A stretch of DNA of 64,000 bases from Agromyces aureus (GTDB taxonomy: Bacteria; Actinomycetota; Actinomycetes; Actinomycetales; Microbacteriaceae): assembly GCF_001660485.1 (NCBI RefSeq), contig NZ_CP013979.1, positions 1,364,001-1,428,000 on the forward strand, in the 5' to 3' direction. The position numbers and the translations under genes were made by a program. Shown here in pieces: positions 35,811-44,592 of this stretch (within the stretch, counting starts at the first letter, position 1; each line of letters starts with the position of its first letter). The notes below the pieces were generated by a model. That model made no database searches. It saw only the letters and a program-made list of their open reading frames with translations, and was not told the origin of the DNA.

Positions 35811-37055
35811 ATGAGGAAACTCGGCATCGTGGCCCTCGGCGCCGCTGCTGCGCTGACCCTCGCCGGTTGCAGCACCGGTGGCGGCGAGTCGTCGGCTGAC
35901 GGCGGCGAGATCACCGTCTGGGTCGTCGGCACCGACACGCCCAAGGACGCGCGCGCCTACCTCAAGGACACGTTCGAGTCGGAGAACGACGGTTGGACCC
36001 TCACGGTCGAGGAGAAGACCTGGGCCGACGTCAGCGACACCTACGCGGCAGCGCTCCAGTCGAACGACTCGCCCGACGTGGTCGAGGTCGGCAACACCCA
36101 GACCGCGAGCTTCGCGGACCAGGGCCTGTTCCTCCCGCTCGACGACTTCGCCACCGATGACTACCTCCCGGGTCTCGTCGAATCGGCGACGTACGACGGC
36201 GACCTCTACGCAGCCCCGTACTACGCCGGCGGCCGCATCGTCTTCTACAGCCAGCAGATCCTCGGCGACACGGCGATCCCCACCACGCTCGACGAGTACG
36301 TGGAGACCGGCAAGGCGCGCAAGACCGACACCGTCTCGGGCATCTGGGCTCCGGGCCGTGACTGGTACAACGCCCTTCCCTACGTCTGGTCGCACGGCGG
36401 ATTCATCGCCGAGCAGGATGGCGACACCTGGAAGGCCGGCTTCTCCAGCGAAGGCGGCATCGAGGGCCTGACGCAGCTGCAGGACGTCTACCTCAACGCG
36501 TCCAACGCGGCCAAGGACGGCGACGAGACCGACCCGCAGGTTCCCTTCTGCGCCGGTGAGGACGTCTTCCTCTCGGCTCCGGCTTGGGTGCAGTGGTCGA
36601 TCAACGCTCCGGCCGACGCCGACGCGCCCGGCTGCCCCGACACCTACGGTGCAGACCTCAAGGCCTTCGCCCTCCCGGGTGAGACGGCCGGCGAGACCGC
36701 CCCGATCTTCGCCGGTGGCTCGAACATCGCCGTCGCGACGAAGAGCGCCAACCCCGAGCAGGCCCGCGCCGCGCTCGACATCATGGCGAGCGCCGGCTAC
36801 CAGGACCTCCTGGCCGCCGGTGGCCTGACCCCGGGCCTCACGGCTTCGGCGGCGCAGCTCCCCGACACCGAGATCGCCAAGGCCCAGGCCGTCGCGCTCG
36901 AGAACTCGAAGGTCACCCCGACCACCCCGAAGTGGGCCGAGGTCGAGGCTGCGCAGATCATCCAGGAGGCGCTCGTGAAGATCGCCCAGGGTGGCGACGT
37001 CGCGACCATCGCGGCCGACCTCGACGCGCAGATCGAGGACATCCTCAACAGCTGA
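35811..37055 (+). CDS. ABC sugar-binding lipoprotein of island 1
   Basis: A 414-residue family 1 extracellular solute-binding protein. The lipoprotein signal peptide (MRKLGIVALGAAAALTLAGC) ends in lipobox LAGC, with the lipidated Cys at residue 20. The mature part carries the usual SBP pattern (VEVGNTQTASFADQGLFLPL, LYAAPYYAGGRIVFYSQQIL, AGGSNIAVATKSANPEQARAAL). It would capture an oligo- or disaccharide outside the membrane for the two permeases downstream. AAAGGAAACGCAA precedes the ATG. A strong stem-loop separates it from the permeases, so it is probably made in excess. The substrate is inferred from context to be a GlcNAc-containing sugar. Confidence 0.9.
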   Translation: MRKLGIVALGAAAALTLAGCSTGGGESSADGGEITVWVVGTDTPKDARAYLKDTFESENDGWTLTVEEKTWADVSDTYAAALQSNDSPDVVEVGNTQTASFADQGLFLPLDDFATDDYLPGLVESATYDGDLYAAPYYAGGRIVFYSQQILGDTAIPTTLDEYVETGKARKTDTVSGIWAPGRDWYNALPYVWSHGGFIAEQDGDTWKAGFSSEGGIEGLTQLQDVYLNASNAAKDGDETDPQVPFCAGEDVFLSAPAWVQWSINAPADADAPGCPDTYGADLKAFALPGETAGETAPIFAGGSNIAVATKSANPEQARAALDIMASAGYQDLLAAGGLTPGLTASAAQLPDTEIAKAQAVALENSKVTPTTPKWAEVEAAQIIQEALVKIAQGGDVATIAADLDAQIEDILNS

Positions 37056-37071
37056 CCTGTTGAGCACGACG

Positions 37072-37105
37072 CGGGGGGCGGAGACCCACACAGCTCCGCC
37101 CCCCG
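37072..37105 (+). terminator. Intra-operon stem-loop after the binding-protein gene
   Basis: CGGGGGGCGGAG (37072-37083) and CTCCGCCCCCCG (37094-37105) are perfect 12-base arms around a 10-base loop, followed by TTCCC. Placed between an SBP gene and its permease genes, it probably causes partial termination or 3'-end protection, giving more binding protein than permease. Confidence 0.6.
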
Positions 37106-37186
37106 TTCCCCTGCCGGGAATGCTCCCGTGCCCGTACCATCAGTCCCACCCCGCGATCCCCTCGCGACCACCCCGAGGAGCAGCCG

Positions 37187-38170
37187 ATGAGCGCAACCCT
37201 CACGGAACACGACGCAGCGCCGCGCACGCCCGGTACCCGCCCCCCGAAACCCTCGACGCCGGCCGGCCGCGGTCCCAGGAAGCGCAAGTTCCCCCTCGCC
37301 CCCTGGATGCTGCTCGCCCCGAGCATCGTGCTGCTCGGCATCATGGTCGTCTACCCGACGATCGTGATGTTCATCACGTCGTTCACCGACCTCGAGATCA
37401 AGAACAAGATGCTCGACACCCCGGCGAACTTCGTCGGGTTCGACAACTACGTCGAGGTCTTCACCGCCTCGGACTTCCCGGCCGTCCTCGCCCGGAGCCT
37501 CGGTCTCATGCTCGTCCTGACGGTGATCATCGTCGCGGGTGGAATGCTGATCGCACTGCTCATGCTGCGGCTGACGAAGGGATGGCGACTCCTCGTCTCC
37601 GTCGGACTCCTGCTCGCCTGGGCGATGCCGCCGCTGTCCGCGACGGTCGTCTGGGGCTGGATCTTCGACACCGACTACGGGCTCGTCAACTGGGCCCTGA
37701 ACACCCTCACCGACTCGCAGGACTTCCGCGGCCACAGCTGGCTCGCCAATCCCTGGTCGTTCATGATGGTCCTCGTCATCATCATCGTCTGGCAGAGCCT
37801 CCCGTTCGCCGCGTTCACGTTCTACGCCGGACTCGGCCAGGTGCCCGACGAGGTGCTCGAGGCCTCCCAGCTCGACGGTGCGAACGCCGTCCAGCGCTTC
37901 CGTCTCATCGTGCTGCCCTACATGCGCAACGTGCTCACGGCCGTGATCGTGCTCGAGACCATCTGGAACCTGCGCATCTTCACCCAGGTGTACGCGCTGC
38001 AGCAGCAGGGCGGCCTCGTCTCCGAGACCAACGTGCTCGGCACCTATCTCTTCAGGCAGGGCCTGGGCGAGTTCGGCGTGACCGCCGCCATCGGCGTGTT
38101 CATGGTCCTCCTGCTCATGGGCATCTCCTACTACAACGTCCGATCCAGCCTGAAGGAGGAGGAGGCGTGA
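37187..38170 (+). CDS. ABC sugar permease (MalF-like) of island 1
   Basis: A 327-residue inner-membrane permease with six to seven helices starting at about residue 40 (APWMLLAPSIVLLGIMVVYP). The EAA loop that contacts the ATPase reads EASQLDGANAVQRFRLIVLPYM near residue 225. An N-terminal 35-residue Pro/Lys-rich cytoplasmic tail precedes helix 1. GAGGAGCAGCCG precedes the ATG. It overlaps the second permease by 4 bases (GTGA). No ATPase gene is in the cluster, so a shared MsiK-type ATPase elsewhere is likely. Confidence 0.9.
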   Translation: MSATLTEHDAAPRTPGTRPPKPSTPAGRGPRKRKFPLAPWMLLAPSIVLLGIMVVYPTIVMFITSFTDLEIKNKMLDTPANFVGFDNYVEVFTASDFPAVLARSLGLMLVLTVIIVAGGMLIALLMLRLTKGWRLLVSVGLLLAWAMPPLSATVVWGWIFDTDYGLVNWALNTLTDSQDFRGHSWLANPWSFMMVLVIIIVWQSLPFAAFTFYAGLGQVPDEVLEASQLDGANAVQRFRLIVLPYMRNVLTAVIVLETIWNLRIFTQVYALQQQGGLVSETNVLGTYLFRQGLGEFGVTAAIGVFMVLLLMGISYYNVRSSLKEEEA

Positions 38171-39096
38171 CCACGCAGATCTCTCCCGCCGTCCAACTCG
38201 CCGAGACACCCGGACGCATGACGCCCGGCCCCCAGAAGCCCCGACGGACGTTCCGCGGCAGCGCACCGCGCGCCGTGGTCAACACGGTCGCGATCCTCGT
38301 CTTCCTGTGCTCGGTCTTCCCGGTCTACTGGATGGTGAACATGTCGTTCACCCCGTCGAACCAGATCATCAGCCGCAGCCCGAGCTTCTTCCCGCTCGAG
38401 TTCACCTTCAAGAACTACATCACCGCCTGGACCCGCGAGGCGGCCCCGGGGCAGACGGACTTCCCGCACGCGCTCGCGTCGAGCCTGATCGTCGCACTCT
38501 CGGTCGTCGTGGTCTGCGGCATCTTCGCCTTCCTCGCCTCGATCGCCCTCGCCCGGTTCGCGTTCCGCGGCCGATACGTCTTCATCGTGAGCGTGCTCGT
38601 CGTGCAGATGGTGCCCGGTGAGGCCATGATGTACACGATCTACAACATGGTCGACGACTGGCGCCTCATGAACACGCTGATCGGCCTGTTCATCGTGCAC
38701 CTCGCCTCGGTCGTGCCCTTCACGATCTGGACCCTGCGCGGCTTCGTCGCCGGCGTCCCGGCCGACCTCGAGGAGGCGGCCCAGATCGACGGCTGCACCA
38801 AGGCGCAGGCCTTCTGGAAGGTGACCTTCCCGCTGCTCGCGCCCGGCCTGGTCTCGACGGGCATCTTCGCCTTCATCCAGAGCTGGAACGAGTTCCTCAT
38901 GGCGCTCCTCTTCCTCAAGGGCTACAACCTCACGCTGCCGCCGTGGCTGAACTCCTTCCAGTCGGCCACCGAGGCGACGAACTGGGGTGCGGTCATGGCC
39001 GGGTCCACGCTCATCGCGCTGCCCGTGGTGATCTTCTTCCTCTTCGTGCAGGGCCGAATGACCGGTGGCCTGGTGAGCGGAGCCGTCAAGGGATGA
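38167..39096 (+). CDS. ABC sugar permease (MalG-like) of island 1
   Basis: A 309-residue permease. Helix 1 is VNTVAILVFLCSVFPVYWMV near residue 40. The periplasmic loop includes SRSPSFFPLEFTFKNY; the EAA loop reads EEAAQIDGCTKAQAFWKVTFPLL near residue 208; the last helix is ALPVVIFFLFVQGRMTGGL. The GTG at 38167 overlaps the stop of the first permease. Its TGA overlaps the ATG of the GH3 gene (ATGA), tying transport to intracellular cleavage of the imported sugar. Confidence 0.9.
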   Translation: MTTQISPAVQLAETPGRMTPGPQKPRRTFRGSAPRAVVNTVAILVFLCSVFPVYWMVNMSFTPSNQIISRSPSFFPLEFTFKNYITAWTREAAPGQTDFPHALASSLIVALSVVVVCGIFAFLASIALARFAFRGRYVFIVSVLVVQMVPGEAMMYTIYNMVDDWRLMNTLIGLFIVHLASVVPFTIWTLRGFVAGVPADLEEAAQIDGCTKAQAFWKVTFPLLAPGLVSTGIFAFIQSWNEFLMALLFLKGYNLTLPPWLNSFQSATEATNWGAVMAGSTLIALPVVIFFLFVQGRMTGGLVSGAVKG

Positions 39097-40622
39097 GCGC
39101 ACCGCACTCCACCGACCAGGTCGCCGACCTGCGCCGGGACATCCACACGACCCTGCTCCCGGGATTCGCCGGGACGAGCGCTCCCGACTGGCTGCTCGCC
39201 CGTCTTCGAGACGGACTCGGCGGCGTCTGCATCTTCGGCCCGAACATCGTCGATGCCGAGCAGCTCCTGGCGCTCAACACGAGCCTCCGTGACGAGAACC
39301 CGCTCGCGGTCGTCGCGATCGACGAGGAGGGCGGCGACGTCACGCGGCTCTTCTACGATCGCGGTGCGCCCTACCCGGGCAACGCCGTCCTCGGCCGCCT
39401 CGACGAGACCGAGCTCACCGAGCGGGTCGCCCGCGAGGTGGGCGAGGCGCTCGCGGCCACCGGCTGCACGGTCACCTTCGCACCCGACATCGATGTGAAC
39501 TCCAACCCCGACAACCCCGTGATCGGGGTTCGGAGCTTCGGCGCCGATCCCGAGCTCGTCGCGCGGCACACGTCCGCTTGGGTGCGCGGGGTGCAGTCGA
39601 CCGGCGTCGCGGCCAGCGCGAAGCACTTCCCGGGTCACGGCGACACCGCGACCGACTCGCACCTGGCGCTGCCCATCGTCGACGTCGCGCTCGAGACGCT
39701 GCGCGAGCGCGAGCTCGTGCCGTTCCGCGCCGCGATCGCCTCCGGCACGCGCACCATCATGACCAGCCACATCCTGCTCCCGCAGCTCGATGCGGAGAAC
39801 CCGGCCACCCTCTCTTCCCGCATTCTGCAAGGCCTGCTCCGCGGGGAGCTGGGGTACGAGGGCGTCATCGTCAGCGACGCCCTCGACATGAAGGGGGCGA
39901 GCGGCGTGCACGGCATCCCTGGGGCTGCAGTGCTCGCCCTCGCCGCCGGTTGCGACCTGCTCTGCATCGGATCCGAGAACACCGACGCGCAGCTCGACGA
40001 GATCGTCGAGGCCGTCGAGGCCGCCGTCGCCGATGGGCGGATTCCGGCCGAGCGCATCCGCGAGGCCGCAGCCCGGGTCCGCGAGCTGAGCGCCGAGGCG
40101 CCCGCGATCGCATCCGCGGTCTCGGCACTCGAGCCGGTCCACGACCACGCCGAGATCGCCGAGTTCGCGGCTTCCTTCGAGGTGTCGGATGCCGCGCGCA
40201 CGCGCCTCGCGTCGGCGTCGGGCATCGGCACGGTCGTCCGGGTCGACACGGTCGCGAACATCGCGGTCGGCGTCGCGCCGTGGGGTCCCTTCGCGACCTC
40301 GCTCGTCGAAGGCGTCCCGGCATGGTTCCAGGATGCCGCGGTCGTCCCGATCTCCGCGGGCGCTCCGCTCGTCGAGGTCGCCGACCTTGCGGGGCCGGTG
40401 CTCGTCGTCGGCAAGGACCTGCACCGGCATCCGTTCGCCATCGATGCGATCGACCGTCTGCGCGCGGTGCGCGCCGACGTCGTGACCGTCGACATGGGGT
40501 GGCCGTCGAACGACCGCGCCTACGCGGACGTGTCGACGTTCGGCGCTTCGCGGCTCATCGGCGCCGCGCTGCTCGCGTTCGTGGGGTCGACGCTCTCGGG
40601 CACGACGGTCGGGGCGGCATGA
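39093..40622 (+). CDS. GH3 beta-N-acetylhexosaminidase (NagZ-like), intracellular
   Basis: A 509-residue glycoside hydrolase family 3 enzyme without signal peptide, so it acts inside the cell on imported sugars. The NagZ hallmark loop KHFPGHGDTATDSH is at residues 177-190, including the Asp-His pair that serves as acid/base in N-acetylglucosaminidases. The nucleophile Asp is expected in VIVSDALDMKGAS near 268. Residues about 345-509 form the second domain common in Gram-positive NagZ. The likely reaction is release of GlcNAc from chitobiose or muropeptide-type disaccharides, supplying the adjacent kinase and NagB. The start overlaps the permease stop and its end overlaps the kinase ATG. Confidence 0.9.
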   Translation: MSAPHSTDQVADLRRDIHTTLLPGFAGTSAPDWLLARLRDGLGGVCIFGPNIVDAEQLLALNTSLRDENPLAVVAIDEEGGDVTRLFYDRGAPYPGNAVLGRLDETELTERVAREVGEALAATGCTVTFAPDIDVNSNPDNPVIGVRSFGADPELVARHTSAWVRGVQSTGVAASAKHFPGHGDTATDSHLALPIVDVALETLRERELVPFRAAIASGTRTIMTSHILLPQLDAENPATLSSRILQGLLRGELGYEGVIVSDALDMKGASGVHGIPGAAVLALAAGCDLLCIGSENTDAQLDEIVEAVEAAVADGRIPAERIREAAARVRELSAEAPAIASAVSALEPVHDHAEIAEFAASFEVSDAARTRLASASGIGTVVRVDTVANIAVGVAPWGPFATSLVEGVPAWFQDAAVVPISAGAPLVEVADLAGPVLVVGKDLHRHPFAIDAIDRLRAVRADVVTVDMGWPSNDRAYADVSTFGASRLIGAALLAFVGSTLSGTTVGAA

Positions 40623-41545
40623 AGCTCGGCATCGACATCGGAGGCACGAAGACCGCGGCCGTCGCGATCGGCGCCGACGGCGAGCTGAGCGACCTCGTCT
40701 CGCTGCCCACCGGGTTCGGCGCGCCCGAGGTCGTCTCGACGGCCCTGCAGGTCGTGTCGCGCATGAGCGAACTCGCCGGCGTGCACGTGTCGTCGTTCTC
40801 CTCGATCGGCATCGGCATCCCCGGCGCCGTGGACAGCTCGACCGGGCGGGTCGAGCACGCCGTGAACCTCGGACTCGAGGGACTCGACCTCGGTCCGCGC
40901 CTGTCCGACGAGCTCGGCGTGATCGTGCGCATCGAGAACGACGTGAAGGCGGCCGCACTCGGGGCGCACCACCTGCTGGGCGTCGCCGACGGCATCACCG
41001 CGCACTCGATGGCGTACCTGAACCTCGGCACGGGCCTCGCCGCGGGCATCGTGCTCGACGGCGAACTCCTGCGCGGCGGACACGGCGTCGCCGGCGAGAT
41101 CGGCCACATCCCGGTCGACCCGGCCGGCGTCGTCTGCGGGTGCGGTCAGCGGGGTTGCCTCGAGACGCTCGCGTCGGGTTCGGCGATCGCCCGCATGTGG
41201 CCGACCGAGCACCCGCTGCCGGCCCGCGAGCTCTTCGACCTCGCCGCGGCCGGCGACGCGCGCGCCCTCGAGGTCCGCGAACACTTCCTCCGCGGGGCGG
41301 CTTCGGCCGTCCGGCTGCTCGCCCTGACGACGGATGTCGATGACATCGTGATCGGCGGGGGGCTCGCCGCGCTCGGTGAGCCGCTGCTCCTCGGCATCCG
41401 CCGTATCCTGAACGAGTGGGCAGGGAAGTCGCCCTTCCTCGCCTCGACCGATCTCGCTGAGCGGGTGCAGGTCATCCCGTTCGGATTCCCGGCCGCCGCC
41501 GTCGGCGCCGCCCTCGTTGGAGAACCCTCATGGCAGAACTCGTAG
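40619..41545 (+). CDS. ROK-family amino-sugar kinase (GlcNAc kinase-like)
   Basis: A 308-residue ROK kinase. The ATP phosphate loop DIGGTKTAAVAI is at residues 5-16, the catalytic Asp in RIENDVKAAALG near 105, GHVAGEIGHI-like motif GVAGEIGHIPVD near 158, and the zinc site CGCGQRGCLETLASG near 180. No HTH is present, so it is an enzyme. In this context it should convert GlcNAc to GlcNAc-6-phosphate; glucose or ManNAc kinase are alternatives. It overlaps GH3 by 4 bases and nagB by 16, so translation of the three is coupled. Confidence 0.88.
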   Translation: MKLGIDIGGTKTAAVAIGADGELSDLVSLPTGFGAPEVVSTALQVVSRMSELAGVHVSSFSSIGIGIPGAVDSSTGRVEHAVNLGLEGLDLGPRLSDELGVIVRIENDVKAAALGAHHLLGVADGITAHSMAYLNLGTGLAAGIVLDGELLRGGHGVAGEIGHIPVDPAGVVCGCGQRGCLETLASGSAIARMWPTEHPLPARELFDLAAAGDARALEVREHFLRGAASAVRLLALTTDVDDIVIGGGLAALGEPLLLGIRRILNEWAGKSPFLASTDLAERVQVIPFGFPAAAVGAALVGEPSWQNS

Positions 41546-42315
41546 TCGTCGAAGACGAGCGTGCGGCCGGCGAACTCGTCGCCGGCTCGATCGTCTCGCT
41601 CATCCGCCGCAAGCCCGACGCGGTGCTGGGGCTCGCGACGGGATCGACCCCGCTCGCGACCTATCGCGCGTTGGCCGCTCGCATCTCCGACGAGTCCATC
41701 GACGTGCGCGGCGTGCGCGGGTTCGCGCTCGATGAGTACGTCGGCCTGCCGGCCGGCCACCCCGAGAGCTACCGCTCGGTCATCACGCGCGAGGTCGTCG
41801 AGCCGCTCGGGCTCACGCCCGAGCTCGTGCGAGTGCCGAACGGCGACCCCGAGCAGATCCAGCACGCCGGCGTCGACTACGAGGCGGCGATCCTCGCCGC
41901 GGGCGGCATCGACATCCAGATCCTCGGCATCGGGCGTACCGGGCACATCGGCTTCAACGAGCCCGGCTCGTCGCTCGCATCGCTCACGCGCGTGAAGACG
42001 CTGACCGCGCCGACCCGCGCCGACAACGCGCGGTTCTTCGATTCGCCCGACGACGTGCCGATGCACTGCATCACCCAGGGCATCGGCACGATCCTGCGGG
42101 CGCGCCACCTCGTCCTCCTGGCGTTCGGGGAGGCCAAGGCCGACGCGATCGCGGCCGCGGTCGAGGGCCCGGTCACCGCGAGTCAGCCCGGATCGGCCGT
42201 GCAGCTGCATCCGCACACGACCGTGATCGTCGACGAGGCCGCGGCCGCCCGTCTCGAGAACCTCGACTACTACCGCCACGCGTGGAGCAACAAGCCCGAG
42301 TGGCAGGGCATCTGA
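41530..42315 (+). CDS. nagB: Glucosamine-6-phosphate deaminase
   Basis: A 261-residue isomerase/deaminase that converts GlcN-6-P to fructose-6-P and ammonia. Substrate phosphate binding is in LGLATGSTPLATYRAL near residues 33-47, the catalytic Asp is D68 in FALDEYVGL, and the active-site pair lies in GRTGHIGFNEPGSSL near 137. Length equals the bacterial norm. It ends the island 1 operon. The deacetylase that would feed it (nagA) is not here but 5.6 kb away in island 2 on the other strand. Confidence 0.95.
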   Translation: MAELVVVEDERAAGELVAGSIVSLIRRKPDAVLGLATGSTPLATYRALAARISDESIDVRGVRGFALDEYVGLPAGHPESYRSVITREVVEPLGLTPELVRVPNGDPEQIQHAGVDYEAAILAAGGIDIQILGIGRTGHIGFNEPGSSLASLTRVKTLTAPTRADNARFFDSPDDVPMHCITQGIGTILRARHLVLLAFGEAKADAIAAAVEGPVTASQPGSAVQLHPHTTVIVDEAAAARLENLDYYRHAWSNKPEWQGI

Positions 42316-42342
42316 GCCCGATCGACTCGAGGCCGCGTCGAT

Positions 42343-42382
42343 CGCCGGTCGAGCCCGCGCCGCTGCGCAGCCTCGACCGGCG
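42343..42382. terminator. Bidirectional terminator between nagB and the TetR gene
   Basis: CGCCGGTCGAG (42343-42353) and CTCGACCGGCG (42372-42382) are perfect 11-base arms around an 18-base loop, 27 bases after nagB and 7 bases after the convergent tetR-family gene. Confidence 0.65.
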
Positions 42383-42388
42383 TTCGCG

Positions 42389-42979
42389 TCAGCGGGGGAG
42401 CAGTTCCGGGAGCGTCTCGAGGTAGGACTCGGCGTCGAACCCGTCGATGAGCGCACGCTGGAGCAGGAAGCCCGGGCCGAACCCGAGCACGACCGGCGCC
42501 GCTCGCCTCGCCCAGTCGGCGGCGTCGCCCTCGACGCGGTCGGGGTTCGACGACGCCCACGCCAGCAGGCCGGTCTCGAGGATGCCGCGGAGCTTGGCGA
42601 AGACGTCCTGCACCATCGATCGGATCTCGGGGTCGATCGCCGCGTCGCCCCACAGTTGCACGATCACCTCGGAGAAGGGCTCGCGGCTCATGCCGCCGAG
42701 GAGCGAGACCATGAGCTCGCCGGGCGACGGCACCGCACCGTCGCGGCCGAGCGCCTCGAGCTCTGCCGATCTCGAGCCGAGCACCCGCTCGGCGACCGCG
42801 GCGAACAGTTCCTTCTTGCCCGCGAAGTGCCCGTAGATCGCGCCGGCCGAGAGCCCTGAGGCCTCGATGACGTCGGCCATCGAGGTGCGCTGGATGCCGC
42901 GCTCGGCGAAGCTCCTCAGCGCGGCCTCGATGATCTCGTCGCGGCGGGCCGCGCGGTACTCGTCGGTGACCTTCGGCAT
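42389..42979 (-). CDS. TetR/AcrR-family repressor
   Basis: A 196-residue TetR regulator. The HTH is at about residues 10-55 (RDEIIEAALRSFAERGIQRTSMADVIEASGLSAGAIYGHFAGKKELF, split here by its turn at ASGLSAG). The C-terminal ligand domain has no specific motif. The ATG at 42979 has GGAGGGAGCAGCG upstream. It is divergent from an exporter-like membrane protein and separated from it by a consensus promoter and a dyad operator, so local repression of both genes is likely. The inducing ligand is unknown. Confidence 0.9.
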   Translation of the reverse strand: MPKVTDEYRAARRDEIIEAALRSFAERGIQRTSMADVIEASGLSAGAIYGHFAGKKELFAAVAERVLGSRSAELEALGRDGAVPSPGELMVSLLGGMSREPFSEVIVQLWGDAAIDPEIRSMVQDVFAKLRGILETGLLAWASSNPDRVEGDAADWARRAAPVVLGFGPGFLLQRALIDGFDAESYLETLPELLPR

Positions 42980-43030
42980 CGCTGCTCCCTCCCTGACCGG
43001 TGCCCGGTCGCGCAAACCGAACGGGCGTTC

Positions 43031-43077
43031 TTGACAAGCATACGAGCCCGGCGCACAATAAAGAACGAACATTCGTT
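43031..43077 (+). promoter_or_regulatory. Consensus promoter with TetR-type operator
   Basis: TTGACA (43031-43036), a perfect -35, is followed after 17 bases by CACAAT (43054-43059). Just downstream is the dyad AACGAA-CA-TTCGTT (43064-43077) at the expected transcription start. A strong promoter blocked by a symmetric site next to a divergent TetR gene is the standard local-repressor design. Confidence 0.7.
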
Positions 43078-43092
43078 TTTATTGGAGGAACC

Positions 43093-44145
43093 ATGTCGCA
43101 TCCGGATGCCACGACGGCGCACACGCCGCTGGCACGCGTGGCCGGGCTCGCACTCGCACTCGTCGCGCTCGTCGGCGTGCTCGTACTCGCGTTCTCGTGG
43201 CCGACCGTCACGATGGACCCCAAGGACCTGCCGGTCGCGATCGCCGGTCCCGACGCCGCGGTCGCGGCGGCATCCGAGGCCATCGACGAGAAGGCCGAGG
43301 GCGCCGTCGCGCTCGAGACCGTCGACGACCGTGCCGCCGCCGTGCGGGCCATCGAGCAGCGCGACGTCTACGGCGCCGTGATCCTCGGCGAGAAGCCGGA
43401 GGTGCTCGTGGCCTCGGGCGCCGGCGTCGCGGTCGCCCAGATGTTGACCGGGGTCGCGGCGAGCCTCCAGGAGGGGGTGAACGCCCAGGCGCAGGCGGCG
43501 GCTGCGGCTGCCGGCGCACCCGCGCCGGACACGATCGTGGTCGCGGTCACCGACATCGTTCCGCTCGCCGAGACCGATGCGCGCGGCACGGGCATCGCCA
43601 CGGCCATGTTCCCGCTCGTGCTGGGCGGCATGATCGGCGGCATCGCCGTCTCCCTCGTCGTCATCGGGGCGCTCCGCCGCGTCTTCGCGGTCGTCGTCTA
43701 CGGCGCTGCCGGCGGGCTCCTGCTCGCCTGGATCCTCGGCGGCTGGTTCGGCTCGCTGCAGGGCGACTACTGGGCCAACGCGGCCGCCATCGGATTGACG
43801 CTCATCGCGATCGCCGCCCCCATCACCGGCCTCGTCGCGCTCATCGGCCGGGCCGGCATCGCCTTCGGTCCCGTCGTGATGCTGCTCTTCGCGAACCCGC
43901 TCTCGGCCGCGACCGTGCCGAAGGAGTTCCTGCTCGCACCGTGGGGCGAGGTCGGCCAGTGGTTCCCTCCGGGCGCGGCGGCGACCCTGCTCCGCGACCT
44001 CTCGTACTTCCCTGAGGCCGATGCCACGTTCCCGTGGCTCGTGCTCGGCTCATGGGCGGTCGGTGGCCTGCTGCTCTCGATCCTCGGGCACTTCCGCACC
44101 GCGGGTGGCGCCGAGTCCGACGCCGAGGCGGCCGTGGCGGTCTGA
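43093..44145 (+). CDS. Membrane protein, ABC-2 permease-like / YhgE-Pip-like
   Basis: A 350-residue protein with one N-terminal helix (VAGLALALVALVGVLVLAFSW), an outside domain over about residues 37-165 and five C-terminal helices. This is the layout of ABC-2 type permeases and YhgE/Pip proteins. The outside domain contains VTMDPKDLPVAIAGPDAA and AIEQRDVYGAVILGE, a pattern I know from DUF3533/YhgE-like proteins. There is no ATPase gene beside it. TTGGAGGAACC precedes the ATG. Regulation by the divergent TetR gene suggests inducible efflux or envelope protection; this is inferred. Confidence 0.78.
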   Translation: MSHPDATTAHTPLARVAGLALALVALVGVLVLAFSWPTVTMDPKDLPVAIAGPDAAVAAASEAIDEKAEGAVALETVDDRAAAVRAIEQRDVYGAVILGEKPEVLVASGAGVAVAQMLTGVAASLQEGVNAQAQAAAAAAGAPAPDTIVVAVTDIVPLAETDARGTGIATAMFPLVLGGMIGGIAVSLVVIGALRRVFAVVVYGAAGGLLLAWILGGWFGSLQGDYWANAAAIGLTLIAIAAPITGLVALIGRAGIAFGPVVMLLFANPLSAATVPKEFLLAPWGEVGQWFPPGAAATLLRDLSYFPEADATFPWLVLGSWAVGGLLLSILGHFRTAGGAESDAEAAVAV

Positions 44146-44166
44146 ACGCTCGGCACGACATGGTGA

Positions 44167-44201
44167 AGGCCCCGAGATCCGGTCAGCGGATGTCGGGGCC
44201 T
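44167..44201. terminator. Bidirectional terminator between the membrane-protein and YrdB-like genes
   Basis: Fifteen-base arms (44167-44181 and 44187-44201; AGGCCCCGAGATCCG and its complement with one G/G mismatch) enclose GTCAG. It lies between convergent genes. Confidence 0.7.
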
Positions 44202-44226
44202 CCGTTCGATCGGTGGCGGTCGCCGT

Positions 44227-44592
44227 TCAGTCGGCCAGCTGGCTGCGCCCGTGGAGGATGCCGCTCACGGCGGCGACCACGGCGAACACGATCGCCACGA
44301 TCGGCTGCCCGAGCATCCACCAGGCGATCGCCACGGTCGTGAAGATGACGATCTCGACCAGGGCGCGGCCGAACACGTCGATGCGGAACACCGACTTGGG
44401 CGACAGGAACAGCGCCCAGGCGAGCACCGCGAGCAGGGGTGCGCCGAGACCGACGAGCACGCCCGGCCAGGGCAGGGGGAACGAGAGGAAGCCCCAGATG
44501 CCGAGGCTCACGAACGCGAACAGCTCCAGCAGGAAGCGGAGGATGTCGTTCGGGCCGACCTTGGGCTGGGACTGGGGGAGTGCACTGCTCAC
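44227..44592 (-). CDS. YrdB family (DUF2568) small membrane protein
   Basis: A 121-residue protein with four hydrophobic helices (FLLELFAFVSLGIWGFLSF, GVLVGLGAPLLAVLAWALF, VEIVIFTTVAIAWWML, VAIVFAVVAAVSGIL) and the P-K-S-V-F-R-I-D loop typical of YrdB/DUF2568 proteins. Function is unknown. The GTG at 44592 is chosen because the frame upstream is Arg/Pro-rich and unlike the family; no good Shine-Dalgarno is seen. It lies downstream of purU on the same strand, 137 bases away. Confidence 0.75.
   Translation of the reverse strand: MSSALPQSQPKVGPNDILRFLLELFAFVSLGIWGFLSFPLPWPGVLVGLGAPLLAVLAWALFLSPKSVFRIDVFGRALVEIVIFTTVAIAWWMLGQPIVAIVFAVVAAVSGILHGRSQLAD

Noticed and set aside
34509..42315. Island 1 as recently acquired DNA
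   Set aside because: Base composition, codon choice and the 9-mer GGATGCCGC (35463, 40187, 40331) match the rest of the window; no integrase, tRNA junction or repeats flank it.
42389..43352. A longer minus-strand start for the TetR gene upstream of 42979
   Set aside because: It would run through the consensus promoter and the operator and add residues unlike TetR proteins.
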